64,000 nucleotides of DNA from Apis mellifera (taxonomy: Eukaryota; Arthropoda; Insecta; Hymenoptera; Apidae). Under the pieces are notes generated by a model. That model was given only the letters and a program-made list of their open reading frames with translations. It was not told the origin of the DNA and did not search any database. This document shows, piece after piece, positions 39,801 to 52,300 of the stretch. Where the stretch lies: NCBI RefSeq assembly GCF_003254395.2, contig NC_037650.1:8184071-8248070 (forward strand), in the 5' to 3' direction. The position numbers were made by a program, and so were the translations under genes. Every line of letters starts with the position of its first letter. Position 1 is the first letter of the stretch.

Positions 39801-42800
39801 AAAATAACTTTTGCTTTTCTAGAAAGCAATCTCAAAAAAAGTTTGTCAAAACGTTCGTTTCCATTTATAGATATAGAGGGGTAACCATTCTCGGCCAACA
39901 ATTCTGCTCGACACGCAAATGGAAGGAATATTCCGGGGACAATCTTAATGGCCTTAAATCCGCCATTTTACGCGGTTTTTAATCGGGCCCGAGTTGAAAT
40001 TTAATCGCTGGCATAACACAGCCGTATTTATCGGCTTCGTATGCATATGAGATGCCATTTTCGCATTCTCGCCTCATTATCTCGCTAAAAGTGACGGTAT
40101 TTCTATCCGGCCGGGGTTAATTATCAACCAGCTCCTCCGGATCGTAGCTCACCGCACGCGCTCGATTATATTTGATCAGGCGGCTACTTAAGATCGAAAA
40201 AGAGGCAAATACACAAGGGAGGCCGAAGTGGGACAAAAAGCAGTTCGCAGCAGGCGGTCATTAGGCGCGAAATTCACGAGCCGTCCTCTCTTCTGCTTTC
40301 TACTTCCTAGAAATCTTCGAAGCTTGGACTGAAAAGATTGCCTCGTTGTTTGACCCATTTTATTTGGTAAAATTTTTGCAACAATTATTTCTTCTCAACT
40401 TGGACCAACTGTTGAGATATCTCAACATTAGAAAATAAAACATCTCCTCGTCGAATCCAATTTTCTTTTCGATGCTATTTTAAATAATAGTTTCAGAAAG
40501 AAATGTGACAATATATCACCCACAATATTGACGCGACCAATTGGTATCACAGACCGACATAGTCCTCGGCGAAAATCCTCTCATCTTTGTCGTGGATACG
40601 GTATCCAACGACTCGTCGAGGAGGTCGCCAGATGTCTCCACGCTCGAGGCGCATCGAGGTATCGGGCCTCTGTGACGAGAGACGGTGTTATAATCTCGGA
40701 TTTTACTGAAACAGCAGCTGGCTAATTTGCCGGCACGTGCAAACGATGCTCGGTGGAACGTGTAACTCTGGAACGGCCAGAAGAGAACGATAAAAGTGGA
40801 AAGGCAACAGGAGGTGTTAACAGGAGAAAGAGGAAGGAGGAGACCTTAATGGTGCTCTGCGTAACTCGGATTGCTTGGCCGGCTTCCCTTTATGGGGTAA
40901 ACCGTTTTATTGTGGTCTCCTCTCTCGAAAGAGGATCGGGCGGTGAGAATAGGTGCGAAAGGAGTCGTATCGTTTAAATGGCTTCCAAGTGGAATTGAAG
41001 CTGACGATTGCCGGCTCTGATGCCCGACTATGAGCCGGTGTGTAAAAGTGTATATGCACTTTAAAGGGAATTGGCAACTCGAAACAATTCAACTCGGATT
41101 GGAATATTCCAGAGACAACCAATTACCAACGACACCCAGGTTTTATAAATACACGCCAGTGGTCCATTTGAAAAATTTCCATCCAACCCATCCAATCCCT
41201 GTCACACGCCCACTTCGCAAACTTGTTTATTCGCAAATCGGCCATTCTAAAAGTCAGACGATCCTCTGCTCGTTTCACCAACTTCCAAGAAACTTGGTCG
41301 TGGAGCCAATCCCCACCATCTCGATTGTGTGTCCTCGTGCGATTCAAAGCTGACTCCGGAACCCTTTCTCCGCGTTTCCGATCCATTAGTGGCCGTTCCT
41401 GCCGCCACCATTCTCATTCATAAACCCTCTCCCTTTCTCTTTCTCTCTCTCCTTCTCTCTCCCTCCCTCCGTTTCGCTCTGGAAAAAGTACAATGGATCC
41501 GACTGGTAACTCTTGGCGACGGCTGTCCTCCGTAAGGTTATCTAGGCAAATCCTCTGGAGCCGGAATACCGGGGTCCAGGTTTCATTGAGCGAAACCACC
41601 GGGAGCAATTTCGTGGCGGCATTGACTGCTTTCGAGGCGACACTTGGCCGGTTCAATTGGCAGGAAGCCCGTCGCCGCTTAACTCTCTCGTTTCTCAATG
41701 AGATTATCACAGGCCGACTGAGGGAGGGAGGGGGAGGAGCGGGAAGGGGGGGCATTCGACCGAGCATTGTCGCGTTTTAGAAACGTTTCGAGGGCTCGTC
41801 GTCGAATGGACGGGCAACGGTAACGCGCCCCTTTCTCGCCACGGATCGATCCGCACTCCCCAAACGTCTCGAGTGGATGCCTCCTCCTCGATGGCAGGTG
41901 ATACGTGACCCGCTACTCGTCGAATTAACGGAGAGAGAGGGGAGAGATTTAAAATTTTTCCGCCACGTTTCAGTGAGGATTGCTTTTAAGGAGCTTTTCT
42001 TCAGGAGGTGAATGGATATTAGGCGGAGGAGGAGAGTTTGGAGAGTGTTATTGGGTTTGATGAAGTGTCTGCGCTTCAGGTTAGGGAGAAGATTGTGTAT
42101 GGATCCTTGTGGAACGAGATTACTACGGTATAAATTGGTAGATGTTGGAGAGATACGTCAAAAAATTTGTGGAAGGGATGCATCGAAGTATTTATTTATT
42201 TTTATGTATGTAATAAATTTAATTTGTTGCTGAGATGTTTAACGTTAAGGAAATTATAAAAAGGGAGCAGATGATCGTTTCTTTGTTTATTATGTTAATT
42301 GTAGAAAGTTTATTTTGTTTTCAATTAAAGAAAGAATTTCTTACTTGAGAAATATATAAGAGAAAGACCTGTTAAGTGTAATTTAATTTAGAATTATGAA
42401 AGATACCTGGGAGAATAACACGGTCGAAAGTAGAGAAAGCTATTAAGTTTATTAATTCAAGTTTAACCATGAAAAAGACCCATATATTTTTTATGAAGAA
42501 ACAAAAAAAAAAGAAAGAAGAAGAAGAAACTATTAACTTGCTCCAACTTTCTGACAATTATAAACTTCCAGGTACTTTAACGAGTCTCCCTATTCATCCC
42601 CATTCCCCCAAGAGACGAACTTAAACTGCAAAAATTCCAAAGAGATTACCAAATCTTTTAATATCTATTAACTTCAATGAATATATTAAACGAATATTAA
42701 ATTTATCCAAATTTAAATTTTGTAGAAACAGAAATATTATTGAAATATGAATCGATATCATATTACTTGTATCTTGTATTCGATATTTTATCACTCCTTC

Positions 42801-43180
42801 TCATTGTTATCTTTATACGTTTAAATTAAATTTTCTTTTTCAACAAAGGAACAGAGAAACGAGAAGAGCGAAGCAATTTGCGGATTTCGAAAAATCGTTC
42901 ACGTAACAAATTACAAAAATGAGTAAGGCATTTGGCGCTTCCTGTTTCTCGGTTGCTCTTTCGTTTGCTCATCGTTAGCGCTACTTTTCGAGATTACCGT
43001 TCCAAGTTTACATAGGAGACACGGTGGAGGGCTCTAATGGAGGACAAAGTCGAAGCAGCACCAGCCATTTATCGCCAGCCTTTCTTGTCTTTAGCGCGTT
43101 TAACACCCGGATCAACTGACCGCATAATCATCGTCGTATGAACTGGAATAATGACCGAGGCGCGTACCTCGCTAAACGAA

Positions 43181-43234
<54 letters not shown>

Positions 43235-46200
43235 CGCGCACATGTGTACGTTCTTTTCTTCCTCTTCTTCTTCTTTCTTTCTTTTTTCTTTTTTTTTTTC
43301 CTTTCCTTTCTATTCCTCGTTTCCTCGCTCCTCTCGTTAGGCGCAGGCGTACCAATGGCATGGTGTTTAAGCACGTTGCCACACGTTTATCGATTTCGAG
43401 CTAGTTTTGTGGCCCCTCCGTGTGTTTGTCGAACGTATTGTCACCGTATACGCTACCTTTGCCCTTTGAATCGAGGCGTTTCTATATATATCTTCTTTGG
43501 GTTATGGAAAATTTGACGTTCGAAAAATAATAGCGAACACGAATTTGTAAATGTATATGGAAATATATTATATTTCATGTGGGAAATTTTGTTCGAAAAT
43601 AGAGAAAGATTTTGATTTTTTTGATTTGGATTACACGGGGAATACGAAAAGTATTCCAGGATTTTTCTGAGAACGGGAAAAGTAGAATTAATGGAGAAAA
43701 TATTCTTTGAAGAAGGAGCAAAAGAGAATAGTGGTAAAAAAGAAGGAAGATTCTAAGATTTTAAGAAGAAAAAACAGACTTTGTTTGAAAGGAAAGCAAA
43801 GAAAGCACCAAGGGAGAAGAAGAAATCTTCTTTAATCTCTGAGAATAAATTATGAAGAATTTATCGAAAGAAAGGAAGATAGATAAGAATCCTAACAATA
43901 TTCCATTCTATTAAGATATCGTCACGTGTACTTTCTCCATGCAATGACGATATATCTCCTTTAAATAGAATTGCTTACGTCTATATATTTAAAATTTATC
44001 AAAGTAAATTATGGAAAATTTATTAAAAAGAAGATCTAGATTCGTTTTATTTAATTAAGATACATAAAAATGTGACGAAATCGAAGACATAAGAAAATAT
44101 TGGCATTCTCGTTCGATAATCGAGAAATATATTTTAAATACAGTCAAAGTGCTGTACGTACAAGCATAAGATAGTGAAAGCTGCATAAGTCTTTTGCAAT
44201 TTTATCGTTCGAGATATATCGTATAATACGTGGCAATAAGAAGCCACGATGTTCAATATCCTGCTTCATTAGCATGGGAAGAGAAATGATGATGTTAATA
44301 AGTATGAAACTGGGCCAGCGTTTGTGTGATGTAACTATACTTTGATTTGTTGTGAACGTTCTCTCTTACAACCGATTCAATTTGAAGATGCAAACGATCC
44401 ATCGGTATATAAGTTTCTTAATTAAATTTTTATCTCCTTAAATACTTTCCTTCTCTTTTTTTTTCAGACATACCCTTCATTTCAAATGGGATTTGCAAAG
44501 AAAAAAAAAAAATCCTGAAACCTTCACAACAAAATAAAATATCCTTAACGTTTCCTCTTCTATATATATATCCACAAAAAAAATAGAGAAAGAAACAAAG
44601 AATCCTACATTCACAATCCCCAATCCCTTCCCAATTCGAAAAAAAGAAAAAAAGAATCTTCGAAAATAACATCCTTCGAAAACGTCGCTGATTCCTTCTC
44701 TCTAACTATAAAAAAAAAAGAAAAAAATCTCTCCCACAACCCTCTCCCTCTTAAATACGTATCTCAACGCACGTCCCAATTACGAGTTACCAATCATCGC
44801 GTGCCCATCCTCTTCGATCCCTCCTCCCCTCTCCTCCCCGATCTTCGAGCTCCCCTCCCTATCTCACTTTTATTGCGTTATTATCGCGCTTACACATCGG
44901 TCGAGGGCATAACACATGAAACGGCTTTCGACCAACCTTCCGTGCCACCTTCTCTTATCATAACGAATGTGCGTGTCGGCCGTGGGATTAATCGATTTAA
45001 CACGATTCCCCGAACCCCCGGATGGACGGATGCCGTTTAACGAGAGCCGCCGCCTCGACTCACGACAGATAACATCTTGGACACGGTTCCGTTGCCGCCA
45101 CGCCGAATTATAATTGGTCCGTAATTAATGACACGCCGCTCGTATTATTGACAGGCGGGGGGAAGAGGAGGGGAGGGGAGAGGGGTGGAAGGGGATACGC
45201 GAATTACGCGCCCCGTTCCACGACCGCGCCCCTTTTTTTCAGGCTCCGCTTATTTTCAGACTTAATTACCTGCGATGTTACGGCATAATCAGCGATCGGC
45301 CACTCTGCCGGCTACCACTCTGAACGCTATCGATCCACCAGATATCGAAATATACGCGATGAAATATATACGTGAGCATATATCGTTCAGGGAGGATTCC
45401 TGGCACACGCCACGCTTTCGAATTCTTAACCTTGAGGGGTCTCTGAAGGGAGTGAAGAAGCGTGTTGCGAAATAGCGAGTTAGAAAGCAATAATAATAGA
45501 TTTTATTATTTGTTTTATTTATTTTTCTTCTTTTTTCTTTTCTTTGTTTTTTTTTTTTTATTTCGATGAAGATTGTTGACGAGTGGCTTTTTAAATGTGT
45601 ATGTTTATTTGATATAGATATGTATATATATATATATATATTGATATTTGTGAGAGATCTTTGGACGGTAAAGATTAAAATAAATACAAAAGTTGGTGTA
45701 CAAAAATTTCGATCGAGGCTTGTTTATTCAGTTATAAGGAATAATTGAGGTTTCGGTTAGATGAAGCGGGACGGAGATAACGGGAAGAGAGAGACGGCTT
45801 TATATTCGTTGCATTGCGCGCCAAGGCGTGGCGCGCGTGTCACTTTTGTCTCCGTCCTGCTTTATTTAATGCAAACTTCAATCACTTAATAAATAAGTTT
45901 CGATCGATCGAATGAGGTTATTCACAAAATAATCTGGGAAAGAATTTGTCATTTATAAAATTAATTTAATTATTTGATTTTGACGATTTTTCTTTTTTGA
46001 TTTTTTTTTTTTTTTTAGATGGATTCTCGTCATGGACGTTTGGATTTGGGAGAGATTTTAGCTTGTGAATTACAAGAGAAATGGATTGAATATGAAGAGA
46101 ATTGGAACTTTTTATATCAAATTAAATCAAAAAAAAAAAAAAAATAATTGAAATCTTAAAAAAAATTAGGAAATGAAAAAATACGAGTAGATAAAATAAT

Positions 46201-46599
46201 TTGGGAAATCGAATAATAATGTACACGTTACAAATATTGTTCGTATCATAATACTTATTATTCACTAATGATACTTGTTCATGGCTTGTCATTCATAAAA
46301 ATGCACGAATGTGTGTGTGTCTATCTGTATGTATCTCGTGTATAATTTGATTCGCAATATGTGTATGGGTGTATGTGTGTGTACGTGTGAGAAAATTCGA
46401 TCGATCGATCGATACAAATGGTTCGAATGTGTGTACTTGGTTGATTTGAAACGTTCGTAAGTAAAAGTTAATTACGAAGAGACGAGGACGGGTGTATTGA
46501 TACGACCGTGTATACATTATAATATATTTTTATCGTTTTGGTATCAAACCGAGGAAGAGAAATACGTGAAATCAACGTGAATGTATTATATACAACGTT
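33866..46599. other. Long stretch with no gene recognised
   Basis: Alternates between AT-rich DNA and GC-rich islands (about 33970-34600, 35220-36050, 36420-36960, 38940-39300, 40530-41000, 41300-41920, 44800-45250). Microsatellites, A/T homopolymers and purine-rich tracts (43670-43820, 44460-44740) are frequent. ORFs up to 155 codons overlap on opposite strands and show no known domain or splice-supported structure. Regulatory DNA or long introns of a gene outside the window are possible. Confidence 0.6.
43184..43227. repeat. (GT)22 microsatellite
   Basis: Uninterrupted GT dinucleotide run followed by an alternating purine-pyrimidine segment (GTGCGCGCACATGTG). Confidence 0.98.
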
Positions 46600-47854
46600 A
46601 CACACACAATGCTTTCCGATAATAACAGTTAAAAAACCTATTTTTTTAAATCGATATTAATAGTTTAACAAACACAGCCTCGCGGTTCGTGAAAACTTAA
46701 TCGATTATATAACGGAAGATCGTTTTGATCGAGAACGAGTTCCAAAAACGTGTTCCATTTTCTTCGACTCGTTTTCTTCTCTTTCTTTTTTTTTCTTTCT
46801 TTTCTTCTTCTTCTTCTTCTTTTTCTTAATCTTATTTATTCCTTATTTTATCGTTATTTTCATCTTCGTTTCAAATGGGTTTTCCACGACATACTTAAAA
46901 TACGTTTAACATATCCTTCTACTAATACGAATTTCTCGAAGAGTTTAAAATACTTTTTGCGATGCGAGCTGTCCAACTACTTCGAAAATAAACGTCTCGC
47001 GCTGCCGATTATATCCAGCGACTACTTTATATCTAAAATATATTTTCACCCCTCGCAGCTGAAACCCCTCGTCTCGTTTTGATTATTTCCTTCTTCTCTC
47101 TTTTTCGTTTTTTCGAAAAAGTGTTTTGATTAACTCTATGCTCACTAAAAGAAGAATTACCGTTTTCACGAATTATCACAGATCAATGAAAATAATGAAA
47201 TTTTTTGTTAACAATCTCCTTCCTCAAAAATTGAACGTTGAAAATTCATTTCATTCATTATGGGCCGAAAAAAGAATGCCCGACGAATTAAAAATTCGAA
47301 GTTGATCAGTTCTTAAATATCGTCGACATTAAAAAACCCTATGCAAACTTTCAATCCACTTCTTTTCGACGAAGTTTTCAAAGCTGTTCGGGGGAGATTC
47401 TTTTCTCGCTACATGCTGCGCTACTTTTCACATCAAATATACAAAAAGACATCATCAGTAATCGTTCATTTAACCATCAACGATCACATCGGATAAAAAA
47501 GAAACACAAAGAAATCGAAAGTAAAACAATACTTAAACGAACAACATTGCTTATAAAAAAAGAAAAAAAAAAACACTTTCTATCAGCTCACATCGCGGCG
47601 AATAAGTGTCGAATAATGATCGAACCCGATCCGTCGAAGAATCGGGTCACACACCGAGACTTGGCAAATGGAAAAAGATTGATTCATTGAAAAAAGCGCG
47701 ATACACGTCTTACAATGCGCATCGACGAGGGACAACGATTATAATCCTATCGTATATGGTGTATACTCGCCTAAAAATCGATTGATATCGTTATTAATAA
47801 TCTCAGTAAATTTCCCGCCAAATATTATCACAACACAATAATGAAAACCGCGTC
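46600..47854 (-). other. 3' flank of Hasp, probable 3' UTR
   Basis: AT-rich DNA with no credible ORF. The nearest canonical AATAAA on the minus strand is at 46840-46835, about 1 kb past the stop, so a 3' UTR of about that length is inferred. A T-rich, TTC-repeat tract lies at 46770-46830. Confidence 0.35.
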
Positions 47855-49322
47855 TCACTTGATCTCGTACGCGTCCAGGTTACCCTTGCGCCTCCTGTAG
47901 ACAGCCGGTTCTTGCTTCTCGTTCGTACGATTCGCGTGGACGATCGAGCGTTTCACGTTCGCCCGATACTCGTCCTCGTAAGCGTGAAGGTATAAGTTCT
48001 TTAAAAAAATTTGATTATCGAGCTCAGACGGTGGCAGGAATCGTTTCGAGCGGCTCTGCTGTTGGGCCTCCAACTCCTTGAACGTGAACAACCTGGTCTT
48101 CTCGTCGTCGTAGGAACTAGACCTCTTCGAGATCCTCTTCCTCCCGCTCCTCCTCGGCGACGAGCCGACAAGGTCGACGGTGTTCTCCTTGTTGGCCACC
48201 ACCAGCACGTCGTTCAGGGACAACAGCCTCCTCTTCTGACGGGGAGGACCACTGTCCTCCGATGCGTTTCGTATTCGCTTGCTGCGGTGCTTTGGCATTC
48301 CTTCTTTGGCAGGGATCTCGTTGTCCAGCACCGAGGACTCGTTGCGAAGAATCGCAGAGGATCGATTATTCCTCGACTCGATCTCCTTCCCCGCAGTCAT
48401 CACCGGCGTCGTGATCGTGCTGGTGCTCGTCCACGCGGTGCTAGGTGGCGCCACTGTGCCGCCACCACTGCTGCTGTTACCGTTAATGCCAGGAATGGCG
48501 GTGGAGGTTGCGCTCGTAGAAGACGTGGAAGACACGGTCGTCGACGATGCTTCCGTCGACGCATCCTCCGTCGTGTCGTTCAATTTGGCCTCTATGATAT
48601 GTTTGAAGAAGGCGTACATCTCGCCCACTGTGAACGTTGTTCCGTTACGTACGGTGAACTTGTCAATCTTCATGTTTCTCATCAACTCCTCGGTGGCGTT
48701 TCGATTCTCTAGCATGGACAACTTCTCCGTCACGTAACTGTTCACGAACTCGTAGAATCCTTTGTAATAATTCTTACGGTGTTTCTTCTTGTCCTTCGAT
48801 TTCTTCCCCTTCTCCCCCCCGTGAGACTGGCCCTTCCTCTTCGAATCCTTCCGATTCTGCTTCTCGTTCCAACGCATCGACTTGTTGTAGAATCGCATTA
48901 TTCTCTCGAACTCCCTCTTCAGTTTGATGAATTCCCTTTGATTCCGTATTTCGAAGTCCGAACGACCTCTCCCGGAATTGTTTCGCCTAGATTCGGACAG
49001 ATCCACGTGGAAGAAGTTCTTGCTCATTGCGTTCAGGAGATCGTGCATGCTCCCGTTCGTGGAATTGTTGGATTGTCTCGCGTCGATTCGTTGCAGTTTA
49101 CGATAAACGATCTTCAGGAAGTCGATCATCTTCTCCTCGCGGAGACGCGACCTGTTCCCGTGGCCCGAGTGTTTTTTCCATGACGGAGCTTCCGTGGTGT
49201 TGTCGTTACGGCTCGAGTTCGAATTCTTCGATTCGAGTTTGTGCTTCCCATGTTCCTTGCCCTTGTTCATCTCCAGATGAAGCAACTTCTTCCCGATCTT
49301 GCGGAAGAACTCGATAAATTTT
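47855..49322 (-). CDS. Hasp: Hasp terminal coding exon 5: long basic, Ser/Thr-rich tail
   Basis: The acceptor is TTTTTCCAG before 49322; the stop TGA is at 47857-47855. It encodes residues 661-1149. No known domain is recognised. The first 250 residues are strongly basic (Lys, Arg, His) with possible amphipathic helices and several Asn-x-Ser/Thr sites. Residues 911-966 are Ser/Thr-rich and low-complexity. Residues 1007-1140 contain repeated basic sites (RSKR, QKRR, SKR, RSKR, VKR, RRRK) that resemble proprotein-convertase sites. The open frame continues upstream into the intron and mariner by chance; splicing at 49322 restores frame with exon 4. Confidence 0.85.
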
Positions 49323-52300
49323 CTGGAAAAAGATTTAATTCGACTTGCACAGATTTTATCGTTGAACTTTTGGAAATCTCGTATTCCATTTTCGCAATTG
49401 TATTGGGTTGGCAACTAAGTAATTGCGGATTTCAGTTGAAGTTGATGACGACCTAATCAAAGCAATAATTCGGATCGTCACAGTACAACTCGTGAGATTG
49501 CAGAGAAGCTTCATGTATCACATACATGCATTGAAAACCACTTAAAACAACTTGGCTATGTTCAAAAACTCGATACATGGATTCCTCACGAACTGAAAGA
49601 AAAGCATTTAACGTAACGCATTAACAGCTGCGATTTGTTAAAGAAACGTAATGAAAATGATCCATTTTTAAAACGACTGATAACTGGCGATGAAAAATGG
49701 GTTGTTTACAACAATATCAAGCGGAAAAGATCGTGGAGCAGGCCACGTGAACCAGCTCGAACAACATCAAAAGCTGCTATTCATCGAAAGAAGGTTTTGT
49801 TATCAGTTTGGTGGGATTACAAAGGAATTGTCTATTTTGAACTCTTACCACCCAACCGAACGATCAATTCTGTTGTCTATATTGAACAACTATATTGAAC
49901 AACGAAATTAAACAATGCAGTTGAAGAAAAGTGGCCCGAATTGACAAATCGAAAAGGTGTTGTATTCCATCATGACAATGCAAGGCCACACGCATCTTTG
50001 GTCACTCAGCAAAAATTATTGGAGCTTGGTTGGGATGTTTTGTCACATCTACCATATAGTCCTGACCTTGCACCATCTGATTACTTTTTGTTTCGATCTT
50101 TACAAAACTCCTTGAATGGTAAAAATTTCAATAATGATGATGATATCAAATCGTACCTGATTCAGTTTTTTGCTAATAAAAATCAGAAGTTTTATGAACG
50201 TGGGATTATGATGCTGCCTGAAAGATGGCAAAAAGTCATTGATCAAAATGGGCAACACATTACAGAATAAAGTTATTTAGTTCCATGAAAAAATTGTCTT
50301 TGATTTTCTAAAAAAAATCCGCAATTACTTAGTTGCCAACCCAATAGTAATCACAATGCAAAGTAATTTCATAAATTGTATTTCTCCTTTTCTATATTTC
50401 AAATTTAATTATATATTATTATTCGATCAGTTGTTAACATCATTGAATTCTGTTTCATTTTCTTTCTAACAAACTTTACGACAAATATTTCCAACTCACC
50501 TGTAATTCATAGTGAGATCCTCCTCGTTCACAGACCTCCTACGCCTGCTCCATCTGAGCCTGGGATGTTGTCCAGGGATACATTTGGGTAACTCTTTGGG
50601 ATGCCAGCTGCCTCCAATGCACGTTGCCCCGGTGGGCCCGTCGTCCAACACGTAACCTTTGTCGCAATCGTACATAATTTGCTTGTTGTTCACAACCTTC
50701 CTGACGTAGGGCCTGTAATCGTAGACACCCATGTTGCCCATCAGGAACACCTTCCCGTTCTCGATGAAACCGGGGAAAGGGCAGAACACTTGGTTGCAAT
50801 GGGGAATGTCCCCGATCCAGTTGCCGTATTGGCACTCGACCGACAACGAGGCGTTCAACGGCCCACCACCGACTATCTCGAACCCGTCCTTGCATTTAAA
50901 CACCGCCTTCATCCCGTGATCGGTCTTGGGCGCTATCACCATCCCGTTTTTCGGCGATCTAGGCAGCTGCTTGCACCTGGCCGGCGAGCAACTCGGAACA
51001 ATGGACCACGTGCCATTATTGCAAACCACCGCCGTGCTGTTCGCCGCGAATTCGTAATTCTCCTCGCATGAGACCAGCAATCTCTCACCGTGCTCGACCA
51101 CGGTCACGTTGTTGATGTGGTCCCTGTCGTGGCTTGCCACCGTGATGTTGCCGTTCTCTATCTGCGGGACCACGCACGGGGCGAGACACTGTGGCACCGG
51201 GTAACGCCATTTTCCGTCGATCTGACACACGGACGAGGTGTTTCCCTCGAGTTTCATGTGATCGTTGCACCGGAAAATTATGCTCGCACCAAGCCCGGTA
51301 CCTGTTGGAATGCGCGTGTCAAGAGGTCAGTGTGGAGAAGTTTTGAGTTTCTTTTTTTTTTTTCTTTTGAACATTCGTGAGTGCTCTATTCTTTTTCTTT
51401 TTGATGGTTTATGAAAATGAGAATATGGAATAATAATAATAAAAATTTGTAGGGTATTCGATTCAACGAATATCCGTGTTTGAAACAGTGTAAGTATAAT
51501 TAACAGGAATAAATATAAATTTCTCGAACAAGAATATATCAAAGCGGAATGAAATATAAATATATATATATATTTTTAATCTAAAAGTTTGTAATATCGA
51601 TGTTAAATTAAAAAAAATTCCTCGATAAATTCTCGTTCCATTTCAGCGGCAAAAAAAAATATTTTTTCGATTTTCTTCACACTGCTCGTGCTTATTAATA
51701 AATAATTTCCTTAGTTGTCCCATCATGCGACTCACCCGCCTCGATATTCTCGATCCAACCGTTGTACAGGACACCAGGTGAACCACAATTAATCTCCTGG
51801 CAGGTAGGTGTCTTTCCGGTCCATTTTCTATCTGCCCCGCAACGTCTGGTCGTTGCGCCGACCACCGTGTATCCGTACTTGCACTCGTACGACACGATCG
51901 AATTGTATGCATACGAGGTGTACACCGCGTTCCCGTTCACTGGATTCTCCGGTTTCGGGCATTGCACCGTTGTAACCTGAACAGGAAACATTTCTTGGCT
52001 CGGAAAGAAACGAGTGCATGAGAACGTTTGAACGTGGAAGGGAGGAAAAGGGGAGAAATGGTTTTTTTTTAAAAAATGGGATATTTTTTAAAATTGAAAA
52101 ATTTCTATATATATTATATAAAGGGATGATGTTGCAAAATGTTCTCGGTCCATTAGTTTCAAATACCTGAACTAATAATATAGATTGGGATATAATTATA
52201 TTGGTATTCTTATTTCTATACTATCAAAGGCATGGATATTATTGTCAAAAAAAAAAAAAAAAAAAAAAAGAAAGAAAGGAAATACTTGCTTGGACGCATT

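Larger units (their letters stand above)
49323..50499 (-). other. Hasp intron 4, enlarged by a mariner insertion
   Basis: GT-AG intron, phase 2, 1177 bp. Removing the 942-bp mariner and one TA copy leaves 233 bp, similar in size to the other introns of this gene (about 310-430 bp). Acceptor and pyrimidine tract are intact; the element ends 80 bp from the exon. Confidence 0.8.

Noticed and set aside
48011..49183. Plus-strand ORFs of 134-233 codons
   Set aside because: Antisense shadows of Hasp exon 5; the minus-strand frame is supported by splicing.
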